From the NCBI RefSeq assembly GCF_024763615.1, contig NC_077223.1, forward strand, positions 49,662,627-49,726,626: a stretch of DNA of 64,000 nt, written 5' to 3'. This document shows, one piece after another, positions 1 to 12,900 of this stretch. The DNA is from Phlebotomus papatasi. Lineage: Eukaryota; Arthropoda; Insecta; Diptera; Psychodidae. The position numbers and the translations under genes were made by a program. Every line of letters starts with the position of its first letter. The first letter of the stretch is position 1. Under the pieces are notes generated by a model that had not been told where the DNA came from, did no database searches, and was given only the letters and a program-made list of their open reading frames with translations.

Positions 1-290
1 TGAAAATAATGTAAGAAAATTGAAGAAATAAAACGAAAATGCGATAAACGGTAAGCAAAAAAACTATGATTAATTTCTCTTACAGTTTTTTTTGCTCACC
101 GTTTATCGCATTTTCGTTTTATTTCTTTATTTTTCTTACATTATTTTACCTAGTGCCATCGAGTATGAGATAAAATAATACGGTAATCGAGAACTTGCGT
201 AAGAATTGCAATGAAAATGCGTAAATTAACGAAAAACGGTGAGACCACGGCGAGCATTTTATTGCCAATGTGATTCTTAATACGAAAAGT
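1..290. mobile_element. Truncated MITE, right part (family also at 45206-45653)
   Basis: The segment matches the central hairpin and right arm of the element at 45206-45653: the stretch cgataaacggtaagc, its inverse, then the cctagtgccatcgagtatga block and the tail cgagcattttattgcc. The left arm is cut by the window start. Confidence 0.75.
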
Positions 291-341
291 TTCGAACTTA
301 AATGACACGGTCGTGATTCCTATCAATACACCTTTACGTTA

Positions 342-543
342 CTGTAAGTTCGGGTGACTGACTCCCTCCAGTTTGTAAGCTTTTCTTTAATTCTAATGTT
401 TAAAAATGGTTCTCAGTTCTCACCGATCACACATGGTAGGTCAGATCGGTAAAGACCACCCTTCAGTTCTAGAGTTAAGAAATGCTTACGAACAGGAGGA
501 TGTCGAAGTCACCAACAGGGGACAAAGTCACCCGCACTTACGG
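342..543. mobile_element. MITE with TA duplication (family also at 7731-7922)
   Basis: Ends ctgtaagttcgggtgac and gtcacccgcacttacgg form inverted repeats flanked by TA. The interior (caccgatcacacatggtagg and aacaggaggatgtc) is shared with 7731-7922. Confidence 0.75.
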
Positions 544-2258
544 TATTTTCATATTTTTTTATGTAATTTGCGATACTTTATGTGCGACTGGTAAAATTAT
601 AAAATTTACATTATTTTGCAATAAGTGCAAAATAAAGAAAAAGTTATCAGTCATTTACCTTCTAGCAATTCTCTATTGTTATCAGAAAAGATCAATTGAT
701 CCCTATTCAATTGTTATCAGACACGTGAAATTTTCCTTGTGCAAAATATCCTGTAGAATGGAATATTTAAGGGTGTTACAGCGTTTAAATGTATTTATTC
801 AGAGATTATTTGGTGCGATTAATGCGATTTTCCTGGGTGGTTTCCGTTGGCATTTTCCGCGTGTGTATATTGCTCCTTTTCGCCAACATATTTGCATAAT
901 CCTCACATTTTACTCAACTTTACTGGCTTCATTTATCATATTCTATAGCGCTATAACTGCAATTCAATCTCTTGTCACTTGAATTTAATTTTTTATTTGA
1001 TTGTGAATACATTGAAGCATTGCATTATTGGTGTTGGAAGAAAAATCACTTGTGTTGAGAATTCTGTTAGGCAAGTTGGCGATTTTTCTCGTCAAAATGC
1101 AAATTTTCTGTTATAGTAAAAAGTGGTCAAAAGTTTCTATGGAAATTTTACCAGCATCACCAATCATTCTTGAGTTTTTCTTTTTCACTCTTCCTTCTCT
1201 CGACTTTTCCCATTTGTGCTTTCCATCTTCATTTGATATTCAAACAAATTTTCTTCCCATATGGACGTCTAATGCTATTTCAGGGGTATAAACATTGAAA
1301 GTATTTTAAATCTACATATGGACAGACGAATATTGCGTCGAAATTCCCCTTGTTCATATGAGTGAAGAGGCAAAAGGTGAATTTTCTATGGGCTTTTTAG
1401 TCATCTTTTGTACTATCAACTTGTTCGCCACCACACACATATAAACTTTTCAAAAGGGTGAGGGGTCTGCAATCGCACCCCTAACGAGTGGCCTATTCAT
1501 CTCGGAGGAAAGTGCACTGGGCACTATAAAGGATGGGAGAGGGTGCGAAAACAAGAGGCATTTTGGGAAAAAAATAACGCATATGGTCCTGTCTTGTAAT
1601 GTGATTACTAATCTTTTCCACCATGCAATGCATTTCGCATTCGGTGGCACATAAAAGAACAGTTGCCAATCAGATTAAATTTCCATTCATAGTGGTAAGA
1701 GAAGAAGCTCCCACACTCTAATTTTCTTGATCGTTCCAAACGCACCAAGAAGAGAACTTCAATGTTGTAAAGCCAAAAATTGGTGGAAGAGAAACCTTGA
1801 ATGTGTTATACGATAGAATATCAATAGGAAAGATTTACTGATATGCCACTTTCCACTTCATCTCAGTATTCATACGACACTTTTGCATTAGCCCCCGAAC
1901 ACCCCTGCCATTACTCTCATTCAGAGAAGACGCTGAGGAGTCTTACTTTTAGGGAAAATTTTATGAAAGTTTCATACGTGAAATGTGTCGCAAAGTTCTT
2001 CATCTTCAGAATCAATAAATTATTTATATATATTTGGCCAAGTTTGCAAGGACTAGAGGGTAAATCAGGCAGTTTCACGATGGGGTAGTTTCAATTTTTG
2101 CATTTTTTTCTGTCTCATTAATAAGGATAGGCCATGTTACTGAAGTATTGCCTTCCCCAATTTTACTAAACATCTTAGTGTTTTATGTTTAAGTTTTGCA
2201 ACTGATTTTTGTAGGAAATTTAATATATAGTTAATATATATATATAATATTATATATA
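544..2258. other. Collier intron, no recognised element
   Basis: AT-rich intron. Chance frames occur, but I recognise no exon, repeat copy or RNA gene. Confidence 0.5.
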
Positions 2259-3910
2259 CAGTGAGTGTCAATAGTTTGTTGCCTAATGGATGTTTGAGAA
2301 ATCAAGTGAAAAAAATGATAGAAAAAAATACTCTTCCAAATTTTTCTTTTTGCAGATGAGTTCCTTGTAATCCGTAGATATTATTTATAGTTTTCAAAAA
2401 AAATAATTAATTTTATTTCATATCAAAAATAATTGTTTTCCAAAAGTTGGTCATTTTTGAAAAATCAAAAGTTTGTTGCCTCATTAAAAAAACTAATTCA
2501 AAATGGTGAAAACGTGCAAGCAACTTTATGTAAATCGGTTAGATTTTGAGCTTATGTCATTTGATAGGCAAATGGTTGATTTGTACATTTTTAAGGCTGT
2601 CAATGTTAAATATATAGGTGTAAGAGTGATGATAAATAACAAGAAATAATCAGTTTTTTGATTATTCATAATTTAGGTTATAATGGCAAATTACAAAAAG
2701 TTGAAAGGTGGGATATTGTCCAGAGATACTGCTGGAAGGAATCGGCGTCGTTTAATTGCCAAATTTTATGGAAATTCATGAAAAGTTATACATAAAATGG
2801 TCAAATATTATAGTTATGAGGCACGAGTACATCTGATAAACGCTACTGGTAGACCCAGGGTTTCGACTCAGAAAGTCGATAACCGCATTCTAGGTATCTC
2901 TGATAGTAACCCCATGATGTTTGCTTCAAAAATTCAAAGTCGGCTGGTTACAGAAGGCATAGAGGCTTCAAATGCTTCGAAAATCAAACTCAAAATGAAA
3001 GAAAATATAAGAATAGGTACTTGGCTCGCAAGATTCCATTGGTAAGCAAAACCAAACTGCGTAAGAGGTTGTATTTTTACGTTTTTAGCATGCTCCAAGT
3101 GAATTTACAACCTTTTAACCAGATTGGTTTTGTTTACCAATGGAAACCTGCAAACCAAGTAATTATTCTTACCACTTTCATTAAATTGCGGTTGGTTTTG
3201 AAGCCTGTATGCCTTCTGTAACCAGCCGACTCTGAATTTTTGAAGCAAACATCATGGGGTTACTATCAGAGATACCTAGAATGCGGTTATCGACTTTCTG
3301 AGTCGAAACCCTGGGTCTACCAGTAGCGTTTTTCAGATGTACTCGTGCCTCATAACTATAATATTTGACTATTTTATGTATAACTTTTCATGAATTTCCA
3401 TAAAATTTGGCAATTAAGCGACGCCGATTCCTTCCAGCAGTATCTCTGGACAATATCCCACCTTTCAACTTTTTGTAATTTGCCATTATTACCTAAATTA
3501 TGAATTATAAAAAAACTGATTATTTCTTGTTATTTATCATCACTTTTACACCTATATATTTACCATTGACAGCCTTAAAAATGTACAAATCCACCATTTG
3601 CCTATCAAATGACATAAGCTCAAAATGTAACCGGTTTACATAAAGTTGGTTGCACGTTTTCACCATTTTGAATTAGTTTTTTTAATGAGGCAACAAACTT
3701 TTGATTTTTCAAAAATGACCAACTTTTGGAAAACAATTATTTTTGATATGAAATAAAATTAATTATTTTTTTTGAAAACTATAAATAATATCTACGGATT
3801 ACAAGGAACTCATCTGCAAAAAGAAAAATTTGGAAGAGTATTTTTTTCTATCATTTTTTTCACTTGATTTCTCAAACATCCATTAGGCAACAAACTATTG
3901 ACACTCACTG
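2259..3910. mobile_element. 1.65-kb palindromic Tc1-like foldback element
   Basis: Ends cagtgagtgtcaatag and ctattgacactcactg are perfect inverted repeats flanked by TA. The two arms (about 2259-3060 and 3117-3910) are almost complementary over about 795 bp around a short loop near 3085. Each arm encodes the same Tc1/mariner-type helix-turn-helix start: MANYKKLKGGILSRDTAGRN at 2683, stopped by TGA at 2779, then a continuing frame with GRPRVSTQKVDNRIL. No DDE catalytic domain is present, so the element cannot move on its own. Confidence 0.88.
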
Positions 3911-4075
3911 TATATTAGAAAATTTAATATATAGTAATATAGTAATATTTATTCAATCACAAAAATAGGGTTCATCCCTCTTACAATTGTGATAAAGAAA
4001 AAAAAAAGAAAAACCAGTAAAAAAAAACAGCAACAAAAAAAGAAAAATAAAAATAAAAGAAGGATTTACAATAGT

Positions 4076-4292
4076 ATAATGCCGTCTTCAGACCTGAGGT
4101 TTAGCCCAGTTCTCGAAAGTCTCAAATTTCAAGATAGCAACCAATTTTATTGAATTTTCATAATTGAGCGGATCATTTGCCTATAATGTCCAATCCTAAG
4201 TCTTATTTTCCCAAAATTTTGGCTGCTAAAAGAAATTAGAGAAGTTAAGCCATATGGCTAAGCCTTAAGTCTGAAGCCCGTATAAGAAAAGG
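4076..4292. mobile_element. MITE (family also nested at 57593-57803)
   Basis: Inverted ends gtcttcagacctgaggttta and taagccttaagtctgaagcc. The interior ccaattttattgaattttca is shared with the copy near 57660. Confidence 0.65.
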
Positions 4293-4794
4293 TAAATGAA
4301 AATGAAATAAGAAAAAAAAGATCTAATAAGTTCTTTCTTAAGATTCAGCCTGAAAAAAGCGTCGGATGCCATCTGCAGACCTACGCAGATCACTTGGAAC
4401 GGAGTTAAAGATAACTACGCCCTTTACAAATAATGATCAGTAAAGACAGTCACTCCTGACCTTAGGCACTATGAGTCCCCGAACCCTGGCCGAGCCCCCC
4501 TAACCAGAAGACTCGAAAGGTACTGAGGACACCCTAATATTAACAAATTAAATAGAAAGAGCACAGCTCTTAAGTTTAAGTGTGAAGTAAGGTCACATTT
4601 TTAATTTCTAAAATTATATTTATTTTTATATGCAGAAAAAAACAAGTTCATCTTAGTTTTTTCCAAAGTTCCAGGATGGAAGAAATATATTTTGTAAATG
4701 TACAATAGACTGAAAATAGCAAGAAAATTTATTGTCTTCGATAAATGACTTACAAGCTCTTATATTCCCTAACTTCAAAGTTTGAATAAAGAAA

Positions 4795-5140
4795 AAGTTC
4801 TAACTAGCGACTTTGATGCTCTCAAACCTCTCAAAAGTTCACCGGTCCTCGACGATTTGAACCGGTTCATAAATCATTCAAAAAATCGCCAAAAATATCC
4901 CAGAAGAATAATAAATTGATTTTCGAGAAAAAATAGTCGTCAGTACATAAGAGGTTCATTACCGGTTCAAGACCGATTGGAACTGATTCAATATTATTAT
5001 AAATTCCAAGACATTTCCAATAAGCCCCAACATGATCCCATTTGGTTGAGGTCTAAGCTCTCTATGGAAGTATTTTAACGATTTTATAACCTTTGATGTG
5101 AAAAAATCGTTATTAGGTCAACGGTATTTTCGTACAGTGT
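4795..5140 (-). repeat. SINE-like dispersed repeat copy
   Basis: It shares gaaccggttcataaatcatt, ccgattggaactgattca and the tail gttattaggtcaacggtatt with copies at 18715, 48838, 50786 and 55685. The tRNA-like head seen in the 55685 copy is diverged here. Confidence 0.55.
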
Positions 5141-5145
5141 CGGCC

Positions 5146-5640
5146 AAAGGCTTTTCTCTGGCGGATTATCCATCCTTTAACTTCATCTAACCTGCCATTT
5201 TAATCTAAATTATAAAGTTACAAAAAATACATTAGTATTTTATTGTTATTTGTCATCAATTTTATGTATAAATTGACCATTGCAAACTTTAAAAATGTGC
5301 AAATCCAGCATTTGTCTCTTAAATGACATAAACTTCAAAATATAACTGAATAAAAGTAAGTTAGTTGCACGTATTTGACTTATTTGATCATTTTGAGTAA
5401 GGTTTACAAATGTGTCAAGAAACTTTTGGCCGCGGTAAAAAATGCTCAACTCTGAGAAAACAATTGTTTTTGATATGAAATAAAGTGAATTCATGTTTTT
5501 TTAAATACACAAATAACATCTATGGGCTGCAAGCAACTCATTTGCAAAAGGAAAAATTTTAAAAAGTGATTTTTTCTATCATTTTTCCACGTTGTTTCTC
5601 GAACATAGATTTGTCAAGAAACTTTTGGTCGACAGTGTAT
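5146..5640 (-). mobile_element. Degenerate Tc1-like remnant
   Basis: A diverged single-arm relative of the 2259-3910 element in reverse orientation: ctatcatttttccacgttgt and gtcaagaaacttttggtcga near the right end, atgtgcaaatccagcatttg in the middle. No intact transposase. Confidence 0.65.
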
Positions 5641-6889
5641 ATATGAATGGAATGTTTGCCAAAGTCACCTCAAAATCTTATTAAAAAATGCAACAAATTT
5701 TATATAATTTCAATATATTTAAATTTTAAATTTTCTCATTTGAAAAGTACCCACTTTTAACTGTAATAATTTCTAAATGTCTTTGAGCTTTGATTGTATG
5801 AAAATTTCGTGAAAATATTTACGAAATTTTCCCAAATAAGTATTACATAGAAGACATATCAAGGATAATGCTGTAAAAAGGTTTGGTAAAATTCTAAAAG
5901 AGAAGATGTGATATCACTGAGATCCTTCTTTTATTTATGTTTACTGCATCTGTTTGGAAAAATGCCACCCTTCTTGGTCGCATTTACATAAATTTACACG
6001 TGAAAAATAGAACGAGTATCACACATTTCTATTTCTTTTTACATTTTTTTTACACCTACCATCCGTCGCGTCGACCGCGGACGACGAAGGGAAAATTTAT
6101 TTAAAAAAAAAAAAAACTAAACTTCCAACCACTCAAAAATGAGACAATTTGACGAAAAAAAAATACGTATTTGAAAGAAAAGAGAGATTGATGGATTGAA
6201 TTGACAAGGCTCGACCTACCCTCTTTGGTCGCTCTTAAAATAATTATATTCTCCATGTCTCCGGATCATCCCTAAAACTGGTGATGTTATCACGGCTGGT
6301 CACGAGACCTCCTCACGTGGCATTTTCTTTGGTCACGTGTAGTTTCTGCATAAATCGGAGGCTTGTTACCCAAATTGCTTAGGAATTAATGCAACAATGT
6401 AAATCGATAAATTATGCCAAAAGAGCCCCCAAAATTAAATCCAAAAAATTCTCTCTCCCCATATTGAAAAGGAAAACTAAATTTGAATTGTGAACAAATG
6501 TTTTCCTCTTGAATTTCTTTTTTTTTTTGGGGCAAAATGAACCTTGTCCGTCAATCACATATGAGTGCAAAAAAATACGAAGTCGGACCAACCTTCACCG
6601 TTTCTCTGGGGAAAACACTGCCCAAGAAAAATGTCACGAATTCACCCTCGAAAAAAAAAAGTAGAAATTATTCTGCAGGCAAACCCCTGCAATTTTTCAA
6701 ACATTGCGGCTTTTCAAGCTGATTGCAAAATGTTTTTGAGCATCAACCCCTAAATCGTGGGGTTAATGAAGGATTATTGAAAAATTATAGCCCTAATTAT
6801 CGTGAGAGTGGATTGCACTTGCTCCCTTATGGTTTTTCGAGTGAGAGAGGATCTATTTTCAATTTACCCGGATTTGTTTCTACTTTCAG
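5641..6889. other. Collier intron, no recognised element
   Basis: Non-repetitive AT-rich sequence with a small GC-rich patch at about 6061-6090 (ccgtcgcgtcgaccgcgg). I see no exon; the pyrimidine tract before the 6890 exon is the only clear signal. Confidence 0.5.
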
Positions 6890-6963
6890 GCCATCATCTA
6901 CGAGGGTCAGGATAAAAATCCAGAAATGTGCAGAGTCCTCCTCACACACGAAGTCATGTGCAG
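6890..6963 (+). CDS. kn: collier exon: DNA-binding domain with first half of zinc knuckle
   Basis: The exon follows acceptor tactttcag and ends at donor gtgaat. It encodes AIIYEGQDKNPEMC through HEVMC, the core of the COE DNA-binding domain, with His and the first Cys of the zinc knuckle. It ends two bases into a Ser codon that is completed by the exon at 9408. Confidence 0.95.
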
Positions 6964-9900
6964 GTGAATTAAAGTTATTTCATTTCTATATTTTCTCTAA
7001 GATTTTTTTTTAATTAATTTCTTTTGAATGCTATGTGTAGCATTGGTTTAAGAAACCCAATATCAAAGTATTTCAGTTTTGGGGAACGCACGAATTCATG
7101 ACTTCGAAGTGATTTTTTTCGCCTGATTACAAGTGATACCCTTACCCTCTCTTAACATGTGTATTAAAAATTTTAAAAATGGTAGGGTTGGTGGTGCTCT
7201 TTTGAGCTGTGTGGGACTACATTGATATATATACGATTTTTTTCGCATATTTCTAAAGGAAACTGAGTCTTACGGCGTTATCACACTTGCACATTAAAAT
7301 TTTAATGTGATTCACATTAATTGTCGCTTGTGAGCGTCCAAATAAGTTATTTGTGTCTTTGAGTCACTTAATATTTGGGGTTTTTCTATTTATTGATAAA
7401 GAAGTGGACTTGGCCTGCAAAAATAAGTTTAAATTTACCTAAAAGCATAAATATTTTTCACATTAAAAAATTAAAGAGAAAATCGCATTAATTTTTTCGC
7501 ATTAAGGCTATAAATCAATTTATATCAAATTTAGCGGGCCAAGTCTACCTTTTTATCAACAAATAGATCAAATTTTGAATAAAAAATGATTCAAACACAC
7601 AAATTACACATTTGGACTCTCACCAGCGACAATTAATGTAAATCATATTAAAATTTTAATGTGCAAATGTGATAACACAGTTATAATTATTTTATTTTAT
7701 TCCACAATTGTTTTGAAGAAAATTAAATTACCGTAAGTGCGGGTGACATTGTCCTCTAACTTTGAAAACCCCACTGTTCGTGAGCTTTTTTTATTTTTAA
7801 AACTTAAGGATGGTCCTTACCGATCAGACATAGTAGATCGGATCGGTAAAGACAATCCTTGAGTTCTAGAAGTAAAGAAAAGCTTACGAACAGGAGGATG
7901 TCAAAATCACCCGCAGTTACAGTATGTTAAAGCCTAGTTTCCTTTAGAAAAATGCGAAAAAATCGTATATCAAAGTAGTTCCACAACTCAAAGTAGCCCT
8001 TCCCCCCCCTTAATAAGACTACCACACATAAAAGCCAGTGATAAGTCTAAACGGGCTTATGGTGGGTGTGATTCTTTCATTGCAAATTCGGATTTTTTGC
8101 AAATTCGAAGTCCAGATAAGCTTATGGTAGCTGAGGTTCATTACAGTCAACCTCGAAATGCGTGCAACTCGAGGTTCTTACAAATTGGAAAGAGTGCAAA
8201 TTCAATTGTCAGAAACGCAGAAAAATACCTGTAAAACTTTAAAGTCAAATAGCTCGGAAACTATAAGAGATAGAGGTATCAAACTTTACATTCATTTAGA
8301 GCATTTACAGCCTTCTTTAGACTTAAGATATGCCAAATTTCATTTTAAAATGAAGAAAATTGTATGAGAAATGTACAGAAATATCCCAAAAACTTTAAAG
8401 TCGAATATTTCGGATCCGCGAAGATCCACGAAAAAATCCATGGTCGCGAAAAATTCCGTGATCCGCAAAAATTAGCGAAAAATACCGCGGTCCCCGAAAA
8501 TTCGCGAGAAATTCCGCGGTCCGCGAAAATCAACAAAAAAACACTACGGTCCGCAAAAATCCGTGAAAAATTTCGCGGTCCGTAAAAATTCTCAAGAAAT
8601 TCCGCGGTGCGCGAAAGTCCGTGAACGATTCCGCGATCCCCGAAAATACACGTAAAATTTCAGGACCCTTTAAAATCCACGAAAACTCCGCAAGAAAATC
8701 CGGAATTTGCGTAAAATTTCGCGGTTCGCGAAAATCGGCGAGAAACTCAGCGAAGAATTCCTCCAAGTGCGCCACTACAGCCAACTTGCATCATTGTTAT
8801 CTTAGGCAAGGAAAATATTTCAAAAATAAGTCTAAAAATTTCGATATTTTTTATTTTCTAAATTCCTTGTTCGAATTCTAAGAAACTTACGACATTGAAA
8901 AAGGTATATGGAGGCTATCTATAGAAATAAAATCAGTCGCTATCTTTTTTACCTTGGAAGATATTGAAATTTGAATTTTTCGGTTTGTGACTTTTTGCCC
9001 CAGTCTCCCCTACTCTGCAATTATGAAGCCGATAGGAGATGGTCGCAAAACTTAGTGATTATAGTAGGTGTGATTATGAAAGAATCACACCTAATAGAGG
9101 GAATATAGGAATATTACATACTTCTCAACTCTGAAAAAAAGTGTTGGTAAACAGAGAATGGATCTTGTTAAAATGTGTCGAAAAGATTTATCAAATTGAC
9201 AAGACTTTTTCTTACATTTTATATGAAAAGACATCCTTTTTGACAAACTTTTCTTGTTAATTTAAGAAAACATTTTTTCAGACTACCTTTGAGTTAGAAT
9301 AACAAAATATTTGATCGAATTAGACAAATGTTGATGTGATTTCTGTAAATAATTTGTTAATCAGAAAGGATAAAAAGGATTAATTTACATTCATTTTTTG
9401 TATGCAGTCGGTGCTGCGACAAGAAGAGCTGTGGAAATCGCAACGAGACCCCATCTGATCCAGTCATAATTGATCGGTGAGTGAATCAGGAAATCCCTCT
9501 CAAAAAGTCTCTCCCAGTGCTATTGAGTCCGTCTGTCGTACTCGCGGCAGTATTATAAAGTGATCATCCGGCCAATTTGAGAATATATCCCTCCTGTGGC
9601 GAACAACAAAAGCCGTCCAGAAGGAAATATCAAGTGCTGGTGGCCGGTGAATAAGGCAAATTGCTCTCGCCCTCGGCCGAGGAAAAACTTTTAGGGGAAA
9701 GACACGGGTGAGAATTGTATATCAAAAAGGGGTGGTGCGCCCTTTTTTTCCCTCGAAAGCTAACACTGAATATAATAACTTTGTGCAGACTGCAAGATAA
9801 TCAATATTGTGGCACCGAGATGTGTTTGTTTCCTCCAGGAGGATGATGTGTTTGAGGGTATACAATCCAATCTTTCATGAAATTTTTGTGAAAATTGCAT

Positions 9901-12900
9901 TATAATATTTAATTCTTGATCCCAGGAATAACTGAATTTTTAAGGTTTTTAAAAGAAAAAGGTTTGAATTGTCCTTTGAAGTTAAAACAAAAAATGTAAT
10001 GCGAAAATTTTAGGGAAAATTCTGAAATTTTCGGAAAAATAAAAATGTAATCCAACCAAGTTATAATGGCAAGGAAAAATTCAAAAAGCCACATTTGAAT
10101 GAGGGTGAGACAAGGAATCCGACCAATACATTCAACCATTTCCAATTATTCTTTGCTGAAAATTCATCCCAAAAAAAAGGGGGTGATTTCCGTGTAATGC
10201 GATCTCATATACCCTCCCTCTAGCATCATCATCCATTTATTGGACTTGTTCAACACACAAACTTCCCTTAGTCTTCATCGCAATGATGCAATTTCTGCGT
10301 GTGAGGCAATTCCCCTGAGATCTTACTGGAAGCTTTACTCCTCATTGGCATTTCTTTGACTTCGCCTCCAGAATCAGGGATTTGTTGTCTTTTTTGCACC
10401 CAACGTGGTGTAAGCAATTGTTCAACAACGTAAAATCACACGTGAATGAAGGAAATGTTGTACAATGATTTTTGCGTCATTTGGCACAAACCAAAGAAAT
10501 CTTTTCACGGCACTCATTCGAGCGTTATTGGAATTTTTGCCAGCGATTGCACAAACATTAATTTCAATAAGTGTTCTTTTCCTGTGGTTTTAGTAGAAAA
10601 TAGAAAATTAAGAGATGAATATAAGAAAAAAAATAAAATCTTTGGTAATTTCGTAGGTAGCACTTTTTTTGAAAACAAATTTTTCATTTTTTCAGGTTCT
10701 TCTTGAAATTTTTTCTCAAGTGCAATCAAAATTGCTTGAAAAATGCGGGAAATCCACGTGATATGCGTCGTTTTCAGGTGACGATTCATAAGATTAAAAT
10801 ACCATTTCCAAATATTAATTAATATTGTACTCTTTTTTGCCATCGGGAAGCAGGTTGTAATCGCCACTCAAGTGTCGGTGGATGGTCCACTCTTGGCCAT
10901 TTCTGACAATATGTTCGTGCACAACAACTCCAAACACGGACGTCGTGCTAAGCGGCTGGACGTGTCAGATGGTAAGAACACAAAAAAAAATAGCGCGCAC
11001 GCCACAAACATCAACTTTAGTTAATTTGTGAACAATGTAATCCCTCATACAGGTATTTATCCGCCCCTTCCCATTGCCACACCCTGTATCAAGGCCGTGT
11101 GCCCAAGTGAGGGATGGACAAGTGGAGGAGCACAAGTCATCATAATTGGTGATAACTTCTTTGACGGACTTCAGGTTGTGTTTGGAACAATGGTCATTTG
11201 GAGCGAGGTGAGTCACAATCAGATTGCTATTTAGATTTAGATCAATTTCTTTCCCAATGATGCTTTTAATGAATTCCTCAACTTTGAATAATATAAAGAA
11301 TAATAATGGTTTAACTTTTAAAGAATAAGAAAGTTGAAGGGTGGCCTAGTAAACTATTCCTTTTCAGTGGATTAATTGTTTTAAAAGATTCTTTTTTTTT
11401 AGAATCAAAGGTTTTTAAAAGTATCTATAATATTTAAAAGCTTAAAACTTGGGTTATTGAAGAACATCATTATTACCTTTTAGAAAACTGAAGGTGTTCC
11501 CTAATTACAGTAGACTCTCGCTCAATCGGCTCTTTCTCAATCGGGCGACAAATTTTGTTGACAATTTTCACGTTTAATTATGAAGCAAATTTGTTCAAAT
11601 TCGCTGTAGTTCTTCCTATTTTATCGTGATTCTTTATAATTGAGCGCTTTTTGTGGAATTTACAAAGGATTTGACGCTCAATTCTATCGCTAAACCGGAT
11701 GACATTTTGCCCCATATTCCCGATTGAGAGAGAGTCTACTGTACAAGGTCGAAAAAATCGATATTTTTATTGTTTAAATTAAATAGATACATAAGATAGG
11801 TTAATCTTAAAAAAAAACAATTCCAAATATTTTCAAAGATACAAAGACGAAAGCAAAGAAGCACAAAGCAAATTTGTAAGAACTCGGGGAAATATTCAAA
11901 ACTTTGAAACGCATATTCTCTACTTCTTTACGATTTTGTCAAATTGGAATGAAAGATAATAAAAAGTTATTTGCCAAATAAAACAAATAAAGAGTTACGC
12001 TCTTCAGGATTAGAATATTTTCCAGTTGACCTAAAATAATTTTTAAAAACCTAATTTTTCTATTTTTTACAGCATGTTAAAGTCAAAATTGTACCTTAAA
12101 AATGCATTTAAGAAAAATATTTATAAAGTTCTTATTTTTATTTTTTTTTTAAGTTCGGGGTTTCCTTTAGTTTAAAATAAAATACACTTATGAAAATTGG
12201 GAAATCAATGGATTAAGTAGTAAAGTACTCGTTCTACGATGCAAGTGTCCCAGGTTCGAATCCCCCTTAGGTCACCAGGAATTTTTCTCGTATTAAAGGT
12301 GTTCGAATTGCATCGAGTGATATTATGCCAGCATTATTAATATTAGGGGAGACTGAGGCAAAAAGTCACAAATCGAAAATTTCAAAATTCAATATCTTCC
12401 AAGATAAATAATACAGCGGCTTAATTTTTTTTTCTACATATAGCTTCCATAGACCTTCTTCTATGTTGTATGTTTCTTAGAATTCGAACAAGGAATTTAG
12501 AAAACAAAAAAATATCAAAATTTTTAGTCCTATTTTTCAAATATTTTCCTTGAAGAATATATTAATTATTACTTACTTATTATTCAAAATTTATGCACTG
12601 AGATTATTTCCTAAATAACTTGGATTCTTTGAATACGAAGCCGCTATCTATTTTAGAATTTTACAAAGATTCTTCTCTCAATAAATTTTTTTATTAAGAA
12701 CGACCACTTGGGGTAAAAAGTAACAAAAGGTATGGAGCAAAAAGTAAGAAAAACCGAAACAATTTATGATATCTCACGGGAAAAAAACATCAATGCCATG
12801 TGTCGCCGCTTGTTGTTTGCATTGGTCAAATGATTTGCAGTCATTTGTGTTTTTTTTTCTAAAATAGCTTGAAAAGCGTTTTTATCGTTCAAATAGAGAA

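Noticed and set aside
482..982. A 166-aa frame rich in Phe, Ile and Tyr.
   Set aside because: It begins inside a MITE, has low-complexity hydrophobic content typical of AT-rich DNA, and shows no domain.
6537..7013. Frames of 61-96 aa overlapping the first collier exon in the window.
   Set aside because: They use other frames than the conserved COE reading and lack homology.
8345..8881. Several 63-86 aa frames on both strands.
   Set aside because: They follow the 30-bp minisatellite; residues repeat with the DNA unit and no protein family is seen.
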